Source: Methylobacterium currus (GTDB taxonomy: Bacteria > Pseudomonadota > Alphaproteobacteria > Rhizobiales > Beijerinckiaceae). Taken from it: a DNA stretch of 64,000 nt. The translations under genes and the position numbers were made by a program. The notes below the pieces were generated by a model. It did not search any database and had not been told where the DNA came from. It saw only the letters and a list, made by a program, of their open reading frames with translations. Of this stretch, positions 37,636-47,041 are shown one piece after another. Location: NCBI RefSeq assembly GCF_003058325.1, contig NZ_CP028843.1:1293501-1357500 (forward strand), given 5' to 3'. Positions within the stretch are counted from its first letter, which is position 1. Each line of letters starts with the position of its first letter.

Positions 37636-38271
37636 ATGCCGAGCCCCTTCCACGAGGTGCGCTTCCCCCTCGCCCTGTCCTACGGCTCCCGCGGCGGGCC
37701 GGAACGGCGCACCGAGATCGTCACCCTCGGCTCCGGCGACGAGGAGCGCAACAGCCTCTGGCGCCACTCGCGGCGGCGCTACAACGCGGGACCGGCCCTG
37801 CGCTCGGCCGAGGACGTGGCGCTGCTGATCGCCTTCTTCGAGGAGCGCCGCGGCCCCCTCCACGGCTTTCGCTGGCGCGACACCTTCGACCATTCCTCCG
37901 CGCCGCCCGGGCAGGCTCCCGCGCCCACCGACCAGCGCCTCGGCACCGGCGACGGCACCACCCGGGTGTTCCCGCTCGCCAAGACCTACGGGTCCGCCTT
38001 CGCGCCCTATGCCCGCCCGATCACCAAGCCGGTCGCCGGCTCGGGTCTGGTCGCGGTCGGCGGCGTCGCGCTCGCCGCCTCGGCCGTCACGCTCGATGCC
38101 ACGACGGGCCTCGTCACCCTCAAGGCGGCGCCGGCTCCGGGTGCCGTGGTGACGGCGGGCTTCCTCTTCGACGTGCCGGTGCGCTTCGCCACCGACCGCA
38201 TCGAGATCGACCACCAGGCCCTGCGTGCCGGCGTGGTCGCCGACATCCCGATCCTCGAGATCCGCCGATGA
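37636..38271 (+). CDS. TIGR02217/DUF2460 tail protein (GTA g12-like)
   Basis: 211 residues. The start ATG 37636 gives the family opening FHEVRFPLALSYGSRGGPER; upstream in-frame sequence lacks a site. GPLHGFRWRDTFDHSS is characteristic of this distal tail protein. It forms part of the tail-tip ring in GTA-like siphoviruses. It overlaps g13-like gene by 4 bases. Confidence 0.88.
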   Translation: MPSPFHEVRFPLALSYGSRGGPERRTEIVTLGSGDEERNSLWRHSRRRYNAGPALRSAEDVALLIAFFEERRGPLHGFRWRDTFDHSSAPPGQAPAPTDQRLGTGDGTTRVFPLAKTYGSAFAPYARPITKPVAGSGLVAVGGVALAASAVTLDATTGLVTLKAAPAPGAVVTAGFLFDVPVRFATDRIEIDHQALRAGVVADIPILEIRR

Positions 38272-39155
38272 AGACCCTGCCGCCCAACCTCGCCGCCAGC
38301 CTCGCGAGCGGGGTCACCACCCTGTGCACGTGCTGGATCGTCACCCGCAGCGACGGCCAGCGCCTCGGCTTCACCGACCACGACGAAGACGTGACCGTCG
38401 ACGGCGTCCCGTGCTCGGCCGAGAGCGGCGCCACCGGCACCGCGCTCGAACAGGGCACCGGGCTCACCGCCGACAGCCTGGAGATCGTCGGGGCGCTCAC
38501 CAGCGGGCGCCTGGCGGAAGCCGAGCTGGCGCGCGGCCTGTTCGACGGCGCCGCGGTCGCGGTCTGGCGGGTCGACTGGGCGAGCCCGGCCGACCGGGTC
38601 CTCGTCCTCTCCGGCACCCTGGGCGAGGTCTCGCGCGGGCCCACCGCCTTCACGGCGGAGGTGCGCGGCCTCGCCGATCGGCTCAACCAGCCGCGCGGCC
38701 GGGTCTACCAGCGCTCCTGCGACGCGCTGTTCGGGGACGGCCGTTGCAAGGTCGACGCGACAGCGCCGGCGCTGCGCGGCAGCGGTACGGTCGCGACGGT
38801 GAGAAGCGCCCGCACCCTGTCGGCCTTCGGCCTCGCCGGCTATGCCGCCCGGTGGTTCGAGGCCGGCCGGCTGGTCTGGATCTCCGGCGCCAATGCCGGC
38901 GCCGCGGTCGAGGTGCGGGCGCACGGCCAGTCCGGCAGCCTCGCCACCCTCGACCTGTGGGAGCCGATGCCGGCCCCGATCCTCCCCGGCGACGCGTTCC
39001 AGGTCGTCGCCGGCTGCGACAAGTCCCTGGCGAGCTGCCGGGACAAGTTCGCCAACGTCGTCAACTTCCGCGGCTTCCCGGACCTGCCGGGCAACGACTA
39101 CGCCGTGGCCTACGCCGTCCAGGGAGCCGACAACGATGGAGGCCGCCTCGGCTGA
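38268..39155 (+). CDS. TIGR02218/DUF2163 tail hub protein (GTA g13-like)
   Basis: 295 residues with the family landmarks: LGFTDHDEDVTVDGVPC, a Cys-rich C-terminal half including YQRSCDALFGDGRCKVD and GCDKSLASCRDKFANVVNF, and RGFPDLPGNDY near the end. In RcGTA the Cys-rich region binds an iron-sulfur cluster. Overlaps the next gene by 20 bases. Confidence 0.88.
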   Translation: MKTLPPNLAASLASGVTTLCTCWIVTRSDGQRLGFTDHDEDVTVDGVPCSAESGATGTALEQGTGLTADSLEIVGALTSGRLAEAELARGLFDGAAVAVWRVDWASPADRVLVLSGTLGEVSRGPTAFTAEVRGLADRLNQPRGRVYQRSCDALFGDGRCKVDATAPALRGSGTVATVRSARTLSAFGLAGYAARWFEAGRLVWISGANAGAAVEVRAHGQSGSLATLDLWEPMPAPILPGDAFQVVAGCDKSLASCRDKFANVVNFRGFPDLPGNDYAVAYAVQGADNDGGRLG

Positions 39156-39705
39156 GACCCGCGCGCGCGTCGTCGCGCTGGCGCGCACCTGGCTCGGGAC
39201 GCCCTACCACCACCAGGCCAGCCTGCGCGGGGCGGGCTGCGACTGCCTCGGCCTGCTGCGGGGCGTCTACGCCGCCTTGTACGGCGCCGAGCCGGAGGCG
39301 CCGCCGCCCTACACGCCGAGCTGGGCGGAGGATCGCGGCCAGGAGACGTTGCGGGATGCCGCCGCCCGCCACCTGGTGCCGCTGGCGCCCGCCGCGGCCG
39401 AGCCCGGCGACGTGCTGCTGTTTCGCTGGCGCGATGGTCTGCCGGCCAAGCACTGCGCGATCGTGGCGGGCCCGTCCCACATGATCCACGCCTATGACGG
39501 TCACGCGGTGGTCGAGACCTGGATCCCGCCAGCCTGGTCCCGGCGGATCGCCTACGCCTTCCGGTTTCCCGAACCCCTCCCCGAGATCCCGCCCGGGATC
39601 GTCCCGAAGATCCCGCCCGGGATCGTCCCGAAGATCCCGCCCGGGATCGCCCCGAAGATCCCGCCCGGGATCGCCCCGAAGATCCCGCAGGGGCCCGCGC
39701 GATGA
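39136..39705 (+). CDS. NlpC/P60 cell-wall peptidase (GTA g14-like) with C-terminal octapeptide repeats
   Basis: 189 residues. The catalytic Cys37 is in GAGCDCLGL and His106 in AKHCAIVAG, with a further polar residue downstream. It probably degrades peptide bridges in peptidoglycan during DNA entry. The unusual feature is the C-terminus, where residues about 150-185 are four copies of an eight-residue unit IPPGI(V/A)PK plus a partial fifth, encoded by a 24-bp tandem repeat. The repeat runs almost to the stop, which overlaps g15. Confidence 0.85.
   Translation: MEAASAETRARVVALARTWLGTPYHHQASLRGAGCDCLGLLRGVYAALYGAEPEAPPPYTPSWAEDRGQETLRDAAARHLVPLAPAAAEPGDVLLFRWRDGLPAKHCAIVAGPSHMIHAYDGHAVVETWIPPAWSRRIAYAFRFPEPLPEIPPGIVPKIPPGIVPKIPPGIAPKIPPGIAPKIPQGPAR
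39583..39690 (+). repeat. 24-bp tandem repeat inside the peptidase gene
   Basis: Four 24-bp units at 39583, 39607, 39631 and 39655 plus a partial unit. Units differ only at a few bases (GAG versus AAG start; GTC versus GCC). The length is a multiple of three, so copy-number changes keep the frame. Confidence 0.9.
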
Positions 39706-42700
39706 GCACGCTCGTCCTGTCCGTGGCCGGCCAGGCGGTCGGCAGCGCCCTTGGCGGCCCGATCGGCGGGGCCATCGGCCAGGTCCTCGGCGCCGCCGGC
39801 GGCAGCGCCCTCGACCGAGCCCTGTTCGGCTCCCGCCCCAAGCCGCGGATCGACCTAGGCCCGCGCCTGTCGGACCTCCACGTCACCGCCTCGACCGAGG
39901 GCGCCGCCATCGCTCGGGTCTTCGGCCGGGTCCGCATCGGCGGCCAGATCATCTGGGCCACCAGGATCAAGGAGACGCAGAAGGTCGAGAAGGTGAAGGC
40001 TTCCGGCGGCAAGGGCGGAGCAACGCAGAAACAGTACAACGTGACCTATGCCTACAGCGTCAGCGTCGCGGTCGCCCTGTGCGAAGGCCCGATCGTCGCC
40101 GTGGGCCAGGTCTGGGCCGACGGCAAGCCGATCGCGCTCGCCTCCTACGGCGCCCGGGTCTATCCCGGCGACGAGGCGCAGGGGCCGGACCCGAAGATCG
40201 CCGCCATCGAGGGCGCCGACAGCGCCCCGGCCTATCGCGGCCTGGCCTACATCGTGTTCGAGGACCTGCCCCTGGCGGCGTTCGGCAACCGGGTCCCGGT
40301 CGTCACGGCGGAAGTGATCCGGCGTGCGCCCGCTGCCTCCGGCCGCCCGGCCCTCGAGGAGCTGGTGACCGCCGTCACGATGATCCCGAGCATGGGCGAG
40401 TTCGCCTATGCCACCGCGCCGGTCACCGCCTCGACCTTCGGCGGGATCGCCGGGCAGAACACGGTGTCGGGCGGGGTCGACGTGGTGAAGGCGCTGGATC
40501 AACTCGCGGTCGAGGCGCCGCGCTGCCGGCACGTCTCGCTCGTGGTCGCCTGGCACGGTACGGACCTGCGGCTGTCGGCCTGCCGCATCGTCCCGAAGGC
40601 CGAGACGGCAGCGAAGACCACCAAGCCGGAATGGCTCGCGGGCGGGGTCGACCGGGCGAGCGCCAGCATCGTCAGCGGCGGCGCCTCCGGTGCGCCGCTC
40701 GTCGGCGGCGCTCCCTCCGATCTATCGGTGGTGCAGCTGATCGGGGCGCTGAAGGCGCGGGGCTACGCCGTCACGCTCTACCCGTTCGTGATGATGGACA
40801 TCCCGGCCGGCAACGGGCTGCCCGATCCCTATGGCGGAGCGGAGCAGGCGGCGTTCCCCTGGCGCGGGCGCGTGACCTGCCACCCGGCCCCCGGCCGCCC
40901 CGGGACCCCCGACAAGACCGCCGCGGCGGCTGACCAGGTCGCCGCGTTCTTCGGCAGCGTGGCGCCGGCGGATCTGGCGTGGAACGGTAAGACGGTCACC
41001 AGCGCCAAGGCGGAGTTCTCGTTCCGGCGCTTCATCCTGCATTGCGCGCGGCTCGCCGAGGCGGCGGGCGGGGTGGACACGTTCCTGATCGGCTCGGAGC
41101 TGATCGGGCTGACCACGGTGCGGTCGGGTCCCTCGACCTTCCCGGCGGTGGCGCAGCTGGTGGCGCTCGCGGCCGATGCACGGGCGATCCTCGGCAGCGC
41201 CACCAAGATCGCCTATTCGGCCGACTGGACGGAATACGCCAGTCATCGCCCGGCCGACGGCTCGGGCGACGTGTACTTCCACCTGGATCCCTTGTGGTCG
41301 AGCCCGAACATCGACTTCGTCGGGATCGACAATTACATGCCGCTCGCCGACTGGCGCGACGGGTTCGACCACCTCGACGCGAAGGGAGGCACGTTCACGT
41401 CCGGCGCGCCCTCGCCCTACGATCCCGGGTACCTGACCGGCAACGTCGCGGCCGGCGAGCTGTTCGACTGGTACTATCCGACGCCGGCCGATCGCGACGC
41501 GCAGAACCGGGTGCCGATCGCCGACACGGCTTACGGCGAGCCCTGGGTCTTCCGCCTCAAGGATCTGCGCGCCTGGTGGGCGAACCCGCATCGCGACCGG
41601 CCGGGCGGAGTGCGCCAGGCCACGGCGACGGCCTGGGTGCCGCGGGGCAAGCCGATCCGCTTCATCGAAGTGGGCTGCCCGGCGGTCGACAAGGGCATGA
41701 ACCAGCCCAACGTCTTCGTGGACCCGAAGTCGTCCGAGTCGGTCCTGCCCTACTTCTCGAATGGCCGGCGCGACCTGGCGGCGCAGCGCGCCTACCTCGA
41801 GGCGACGCTCGCCTACTGGCAGGGAAGTGCCGGCAACCCGGTCTCGTCGGTCTATGGCGGCCGGATGGTCGATCCCGAGCGGCTGTTCGTCTGGACCTGG
41901 GACGCCCGGCCCTACCCGGACTTCCCGCGCCAGGCCGGCGTGTGGAGCGACGGGCCGAACTACCGCCTCGGCCACTGGATCAACGGGCGGCTCGGCCTGA
42001 CGCCGATCGCCGACGTGGTGGCCGAGCTGTGCGGGGGCTTGGGCGTGCCGGTCGAGGTCGGGCAGCTCTCCGGCCTGGTGGAGGGCTACGCGATCACGGA
42101 GGTGCAGACGCCGCGGGCCTCGCTCGACCCGCTGCGGACGTGCTTCTTCTTCGATGCGGCGGAGTCGGCCGGGCGGCTGGTCTTCGCGCCGCTGGCGCGG
42201 GCGCCGGCTTTGCGGCTCACGGCCGACGAGCTGGTGGCGGGGTCGGGCAGCACCGGCGACTACCGGCGCACGCGGTCCGAGGAGACGGCGCTGCCGGGGG
42301 TGGTGGCGCTGACCTACATCGATCCGCAGCGCGGCTACCAGCCGGCCTCGGTCGAGGCGCGGCGCGCGAACGGCCGGGCCAATGCGGTGCAGCGGGTCGC
42401 GGTGCCGCTCTGCCTCGACGAGGGAGCGGCGCGGGGCATCGCGCAGGCGCTCCTCTATCAGGGCGTGGTCGAGCGGGAGCAGGTCGGGGCCACCCTGCCG
42501 CCGTCCTGCCTCGCCTTGGATGCCGGCGACGTCGTCACCCTGTCGCTGGCCGGAGCCGCCACCGATTACCGGCTGACCCGCCTCGGCCTGGAAGGGGGCC
42601 GGCCGGCGAGCGGCATCCGCATGGATCCGTCCGTCTTCGCCTACCGCGACGGCACCGCGACGCCGCGCCCGGCCGAGCCGCCGGCGACGGTGGGCGTGGC

Positions 42701-43643
42701 CCTGTTCCACTTCCTCGACCTGCCGCTCCTGCGGCCGGACGCGGTGCCCCATGCGCCCTACCTCGCCGCCTACACCGCGCCGTGGTCGCCGGTGGCGGTC
42801 CTGCGCGCGACCGCCGGCGGGGCGTTCGCGGAGGACGCGACGGTGGGGGCGCGCTCGATCATCGGCCGGCTGACGGCCGAGCTCTATCCTGGCCCGTGCG
42901 GGCGGTGGGACCGGGTGAACGCGGTCTATGTCGAGGTGCCGCGCGGGGTGGAGCTGGCATCGAGCTCCGAGATCGACGTGCTCAACGGGGCCAACGTCGC
43001 CGCCCTGCTCACCCCCTCGGGCGAGTGGGAGGTGCTGCAATGGGCGCAAGCCACCTTGCTCGCGCCGGGCCGCTACCGCCTCGGCACGCTGCTGCGCGGC
43101 CAGCTCGGGACGGAGTTCGCCTTGGGCGCCCCGACCCCGGCGGGCGCCCCGTTCGTGGTCCTCACCGACGCGCTGGTGCAGTCGGGGATGCCCCTGTCCG
43201 CCCGCACCCTGCCGCTCGCCTGGCGCTGGGGGCCGCTCGGCCGGCCGCAGGACGATCCGAGCTACACCGGCGCCACCCTGGCGGTCCGGGGCGTGGGCCT
43301 GCGGCCCTACGCGCCGGCTCAAGGACGGATGGTGCGGACGGAGTCCGGCGACCTGCACCTCACCTGGATCCGGCGCACCCGGATCGACGGCGACCCGTGG
43401 GAACAGGTCGAGGTGCCCTTAGGCGAAGAGGGCGAGGCCTACGCCCTCGACGTGCTCTCCGGCTCCTCTGCGGGCGCCACGGTCCTGCGCACGGTCGAGG
43501 TCACGGCGCCGGCCGCCACCTACACCGCCGCCCATCAGGCGGCCGACTTCGGCGGGCCGGTCGCGCGCCTGTCCGTCGCCATCCACCAACTCTCGGCAAC
43601 CTACGGCCGCGGCGCGGCCCTGAGGGCGACCCTGTATGCCTGA
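39702..43643 (+). CDS. Baseplate/host-specificity megaprotein (GTA g15-like)
   Basis: 1313 residues. The N-terminus has a Gly-rich membrane-active-like segment (GSALGGPIGGAIGQVLGAAG). The centre (about residues 430-720) is a TIM-barrel-like glycoside-hydrolase domain (DWTEYASHRPADGSGDVYFH, IDFVGIDNYMPLADWRDG). The C-terminal half is a tail-tip/receptor region. It plugs the tail end and acts in host recognition and envelope penetration. Length is normal for the family (about 1300). Confidence 0.9.
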   Translation: MSTLVLSVAGQAVGSALGGPIGGAIGQVLGAAGGSALDRALFGSRPKPRIDLGPRLSDLHVTASTEGAAIARVFGRVRIGGQIIWATRIKETQKVEKVKASGGKGGATQKQYNVTYAYSVSVAVALCEGPIVAVGQVWADGKPIALASYGARVYPGDEAQGPDPKIAAIEGADSAPAYRGLAYIVFEDLPLAAFGNRVPVVTAEVIRRAPAASGRPALEELVTAVTMIPSMGEFAYATAPVTASTFGGIAGQNTVSGGVDVVKALDQLAVEAPRCRHVSLVVAWHGTDLRLSACRIVPKAETAAKTTKPEWLAGGVDRASASIVSGGASGAPLVGGAPSDLSVVQLIGALKARGYAVTLYPFVMMDIPAGNGLPDPYGGAEQAAFPWRGRVTCHPAPGRPGTPDKTAAAADQVAAFFGSVAPADLAWNGKTVTSAKAEFSFRRFILHCARLAEAAGGVDTFLIGSELIGLTTVRSGPSTFPAVAQLVALAADARAILGSATKIAYSADWTEYASHRPADGSGDVYFHLDPLWSSPNIDFVGIDNYMPLADWRDGFDHLDAKGGTFTSGAPSPYDPGYLTGNVAAGELFDWYYPTPADRDAQNRVPIADTAYGEPWVFRLKDLRAWWANPHRDRPGGVRQATATAWVPRGKPIRFIEVGCPAVDKGMNQPNVFVDPKSSESVLPYFSNGRRDLAAQRAYLEATLAYWQGSAGNPVSSVYGGRMVDPERLFVWTWDARPYPDFPRQAGVWSDGPNYRLGHWINGRLGLTPIADVVAELCGGLGVPVEVGQLSGLVEGYAITEVQTPRASLDPLRTCFFFDAAESAGRLVFAPLARAPALRLTADELVAGSGSTGDYRRTRSEETALPGVVALTYIDPQRGYQPASVEARRANGRANAVQRVAVPLCLDEGAARGIAQALLYQGVVEREQVGATLPPSCLALDAGDVVTLSLAGAATDYRLTRLGLEGGRPASGIRMDPSVFAYRDGTATPRPAEPPATVGVALFHFLDLPLLRPDAVPHAPYLAAYTAPWSPVAVLRATAGGAFAEDATVGARSIIGRLTAELYPGPCGRWDRVNAVYVEVPRGVELASSSEIDVLNGANVAALLTPSGEWEVLQWAQATLLAPGRYRLGTLLRGQLGTEFALGAPTPAGAPFVVLTDALVQSGMPLSARTLPLAWRWGPLGRPQDDPSYTGATLAVRGVGLRPYAPAQGRMVRTESGDLHLTWIRRTRIDGDPWEQVEVPLGEEGEAYALDVLSGSSAGATVLRTVEVTAPAATYTAAHQAADFGGPVARLSVAIHQLSATYGRGAALRATLYA

Positions 43644-45423
43644 CGCAGCCACCGCCCACCTCGCCCTGCCGCTGATGGCGGCGGCGCAGGCGCAGAAGCA
43701 CGTGACCCACAACGAGGCCCTGGTCGGCCTCGACACGCTGGTCCAGCTCGCGGTCCTCGACAAGGACCTGACGGCCCCGCCCGCCAGCCCGGCGGAGGGC
43801 GACCGCTACCTGATCGCCGGGGCCTCGCCCACCGGGGTGTGGGCGGGCTGGGCCGGCCGGGTGGTGCGCTACCAGGACGGGGCGTGGCGCTCCTTCGTGC
43901 CGCGCCCCGGCTGGATGGCCTTCGTGGCCGACGAGGCGGACCTGTACACCTACACCGGTGGGGCCTGGGCCTCGTTCCGCTCCAGCCTGACGGCGCTCCA
44001 GAACCTCGCGCGGCTCGGGATCGGCACCACCGCCGACGCGCAGAACCCGTTCGCCGCCAAGCTCAACACGGCGCTGTGGACCGCCCTGACGGCGGGCGAA
44101 GGCGGGACCGGGGACCTCCGGTACACCCTCAACAAGGAGGCCTCCGGCAACACCCTGTCGCTGCTGCTCCAGTCCGGCTATTCCGGCCGGGCGGAGCTGG
44201 GCCTGACCGGCGACGACGACCTGCGGGTGAAGGTCTCGCCCGACGGCAGCACCTGGCGCGAGGCCCTGCGGATCGACCGCGCCACCGGCGGCCTCGACCT
44301 CACGGCGGCGGAGGTTTCGGCCCCGGTCGCCGCCACGGTCGATCTCGGCGCGCTGCCCGCCCTCAAGGTGGCGCTCACCGGCGCCGGCACCGTCACCAGC
44401 TTCGGCACCAGCCCGAACCGGGTGCGGCTCCTGCGCTTCACCGGCGCCGCGACGCTCACCCACAACCCCGCCAGCTTGGTCCTGCCGGGGGGCGCGACCC
44501 TCGTCACCGCCGCCGGAGACACCGCGCTCGCGACCTCCGACGCCGCCGGCACCTGGACGGTGCGGGACTACGTCCGCGTCTCCGGCAAGCCGGTGACCGG
44601 CCCGGCCGCCGCCGACATCACCGACGCCAGCGCGACCGGCCGCAGCGTCCTCACCGGTACGGCGGCGCAGGGCGCGACCGCCTTGGGGCTCGGGACGGGC
44701 AACAGCCCGACCCTGGCCGGCGTGATCCTGTCCTCGTCCTCCAGCGCCGACACGGTCCAGATAGCCCGGCTGCTGAGCCCGGCGGCGGCATCGGGCACCT
44801 CGTACACGACACTCCGCATCGAGAAGGGCCCGAACTACGGCGGCGAGATCGCCGGCTACCTGACGCAAGGCATCGGCGGCGGCATGAGGCTGTCCGTTCT
44901 CAACGGCGCCGGAAACACGGTCGAGGCGCTGCGGTTGGACGGCACGGGAGCGGCGACGTTCGGCGGCGTACTGAACGGAGGGTCCGCGACCTTCTCCGGC
45001 GTGGCGATCGCAGGTTCTGCCGGCACACAGCGCCGTCTCGTCTGGTCGTCGGGGACGAGCCTGCGCTGGGCGCTTCTCGCGACGGACAACGCCGAGACGG
45101 GCAGCAACGCCGGATCGGATCTGTTCTTAGCCCGGTACGCGGATAGCAGCGCTTACCTCGACAGCCCGTTCGTCGTCAGCCGGGCGACCGGTAAAACGTC
45201 GCTGTTGTCATTGGCGGTCTCCGGCCCTGTGGCCGTGAGCGGGCCGCTGTCCCTCGGCTTCTACACGGTGGCCACCCTGCCGACCGGCACCTCAGGCACG
45301 GTGCTGTACGTTTCCAACGGTCGCAAGGTCGGCGAGGGCGCGGGCGCCGGCACCGGCGTGGTCGCCTACTACTCCAACGGCAACTGGCGGCGGCTGTCGG
45401 ATGACAGCGCGATCGCGGCGTGA
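43636..45423 (+). CDS. Tail fibre, DUF2793 N-terminal domain
   Basis: 595 residues. The first 110 are a DUF2793 domain (TAHLALPLMAAAQAQKHVTH, GDRYLIAGASPTGVW, YTYTGGAWASF) that attaches fibres to the tail tip. The rest is Ala/Gly/Ser/Thr-rich repetitive beta structure typical of trimeric fibres, ending GTVLYVSNGRKVGEGAGAGT and VVAYYSNGNWRRLSDD. Probably the receptor-binding fibre. Confidence 0.82.
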   Translation: MPDAATAHLALPLMAAAQAQKHVTHNEALVGLDTLVQLAVLDKDLTAPPASPAEGDRYLIAGASPTGVWAGWAGRVVRYQDGAWRSFVPRPGWMAFVADEADLYTYTGGAWASFRSSLTALQNLARLGIGTTADAQNPFAAKLNTALWTALTAGEGGTGDLRYTLNKEASGNTLSLLLQSGYSGRAELGLTGDDDLRVKVSPDGSTWREALRIDRATGGLDLTAAEVSAPVAATVDLGALPALKVALTGAGTVTSFGTSPNRVRLLRFTGAATLTHNPASLVLPGGATLVTAAGDTALATSDAAGTWTVRDYVRVSGKPVTGPAAADITDASATGRSVLTGTAAQGATALGLGTGNSPTLAGVILSSSSSADTVQIARLLSPAAASGTSYTTLRIEKGPNYGGEIAGYLTQGIGGGMRLSVLNGAGNTVEALRLDGTGAATFGGVLNGGSATFSGVAIAGSAGTQRRLVWSSGTSLRWALLATDNAETGSNAGSDLFLARYADSSAYLDSPFVVSRATGKTSLLSLAVSGPVAVSGPLSLGFYTVATLPTGTSGTVLYVSNGRKVGEGAGAGTGVVAYYSNGNWRRLSDDSAIAA

Positions 45424-45430
45424 GGGCGTG

Positions 45431-46030
45431 ATGAGTGATCCCTACCTGTACGAGTTCCTGTATCGCGGCCGGCCGGCGGGATCGACCGAGGCGCCGGCCT
45501 GGCACGTGGTGCTGGGTCAGCACGTGACGCCGCCGGGTGCGGTTGAGGCGCAGTTCGTGTCGAGCGGGGCGCTCACGCCGGCGCAGGCCGAAGCGGCGGG
45601 GTTCCCGCTCTCGGCGGTGCTGGCGGGGATCGACGCGGCGGCGCTCGCAGGGCGCGATGCGGCTTTGGCCGAGGCGGCGGCGGCGCGGCAGGAGCGCGAT
45701 GCCCTGGCGGCGCAACTCGCGGCGCTGCAAGCCGCGCCGGCTGCGGGCCTACCTGCCGTGTCGGACCGGCAGTTCTTCCAGGCCCTGGCGCAGGCCGGGG
45801 CGATCACGCCCGACGAGGCGCTGGCGGCGGTGATGACCGGCCGGCTTCCGGCGCGGATCGAGGCGGCGGTGGCGGGCCTGCCGGAGGCGGAGCGCTTCGC
45901 CGCCCGGATGCTGGTGTCCGGCGCGACGACGTTCGAGCGCGGGCACCCGATGGTGGCGCGGCTCGGCGCCGCGCTCGGCTACGACGCGGCAGCGCTCGAC
46001 GCGCTGTGGCGCCAAGCGGCCGCCCTGTGA
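45431..46030 (+). CDS. Hypothetical tail-fibre-associated protein
   Basis: 199 residues from ATG 45431. A helical coiled-coil region (about residues 58-105, AALAGRDAALAEAAAARQER) is flanked by compact domains. It may be a fibre-assembly or attachment protein, judged by position between fibre and lysis genes. Confidence 0.55.
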   Translation: MSDPYLYEFLYRGRPAGSTEAPAWHVVLGQHVTPPGAVEAQFVSSGALTPAQAEAAGFPLSAVLAGIDAAALAGRDAALAEAAAARQERDALAAQLAALQAAPAAGLPAVSDRQFFQALAQAGAITPDEALAAVMTGRLPARIEAAVAGLPEAERFAARMLVSGATTFERGHPMVARLGAALGYDAAALDALWRQAAAL

Positions 46031-46128
46031 CGGCCGCCCTCTGCAGACAAAGGCCGACTTCGGCCTGACCCGCGCCCGGGCCATCCGGCCGGCGCCGCCG
46101 CACCACCCTGCACAATCCGGAGAGACCC

Positions 46129-46704
46129 ATGGCCGCGACCACGTTCGAGCGGGCGCTTTCGCTCGTCCTGATTCATGAAGGCGGATGGTCGGACGACCCG
46201 GCCGACCCGGGCGGGGCCACCAACCTCGGGGTGACGATCAGCACGTTGAGCCTGTGGCTCGGCCGGCCGGCGACGCGGGCGGAGGTGCGGGCGCTGACGC
46301 CGGCGAGCGTGGCGCCGCTCTACCGTCGCCGGTTCTGGGACGCGATCCAGGGCGATGCGCTGCCGGCGGGGCTGGACTATGCGCTGTTCGACTTCGCGGT
46401 GAACAGCGGGCCGAAGCGGGCCGTGATCGGGCTGCAACGGGTGCTCGGGCTCGCCGACGACGGGCGGCTCGGCCCGGTGACGCTGGCGGTGCTTCAGGGC
46501 CGGGACGGGCCGGGGCTGATCGATGCCCTGAGCGACGAGCGGCTGTCGTTCCTGCGGGCGCTCTCGACCTGGCCGCGCTTCGGCCGCGGCTGGAGCCGGC
46601 GGGTCGAGCAGGTGCGCGCCGCGGCCCTCGGCTTCCAGGCCGCCCCGAACGGAGCCGCCGCGCCGGCTGTGTGCCCCGCCTGCGGCAAGCGTGTCGCGGC
46701 CTGA
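46129..46704 (+). CDS. Endolysin, glycoside hydrolase family 108 type with peptidoglycan-binding domain
   Basis: 191 residues. Catalytic Glu17 lies in the family HEGGWSDDPADPGGATN block. A C-terminal part (about 90-150, GLQRVLGLADDGRLGPVTL) is the usual PG-binding_3 domain. It cleaves peptidoglycan glycan strands at lysis. A Cys-x-x-Cys near the C-terminus (VCPACGKRV) is unusual for the family and may bind zinc or be incidental. The holin follows. Confidence 0.85.
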   Translation: MAATTFERALSLVLIHEGGWSDDPADPGGATNLGVTISTLSLWLGRPATRAEVRALTPASVAPLYRRRFWDAIQGDALPAGLDYALFDFAVNSGPKRAVIGLQRVLGLADDGRLGPVTLAVLQGRDGPGLIDALSDERLSFLRALSTWPRFGRGWSRRVEQVRAAALGFQAAPNGAAAPAVCPACGKRVAA

Positions 46705-46744
46705 CCCACCCATCGTTGACGCCAGCCACCTTCAGGAGATCGCC

Positions 46745-47041
46745 ATGAACCAGGAACAGCTCACCACGCTGCTGCGCACCCTGCTGCAGTTCGGCGGCGG
46801 GATCGCCGTCGGGCGCGGCTGGATCGATGCCGACACCGCCACCGCGCTGAGCGGCGCGCTGGTGACGCTCCTCGTCACCGGCTGGGGCCTCTACGCGCGG
46901 CGCAATGCCGGCCTCGTCGCCGCCGCGGCCGCGGTGCCGGCCGTGAGGACGATCCTGGCCGACCCGGCGACCGCAAACGCGATCCCGAGCGCCAAGGTCC
47001 AGCCGGCGGAGTCGCGCATGGCACGGCCCGGGGCGGCATGA
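46745..47041 (+). CDS. Putative holin (Pam3-gp28-like)
   Basis: 98 residues with one clear hydrophobic segment (about residues 35-55, ALSGALVTLLVTGWGLYA) and a preceding amphipathic region (LLQFGGGIAVGRGW). Position after the endolysin and size suggest a holin of the Pam3-gp28 type. Confidence 0.65.
   Translation: MNQEQLTTLLRTLLQFGGGIAVGRGWIDADTATALSGALVTLLVTGWGLYARRNAGLVAAAAAVPAVRTILADPATANAIPSAKVQPAESRMARPGAA

Noticed and set aside
40722..43358. Leftward 878-codon frame opposite the megaprotein gene
   Set aside because: Antisense shadow of the GTA g15-like gene.
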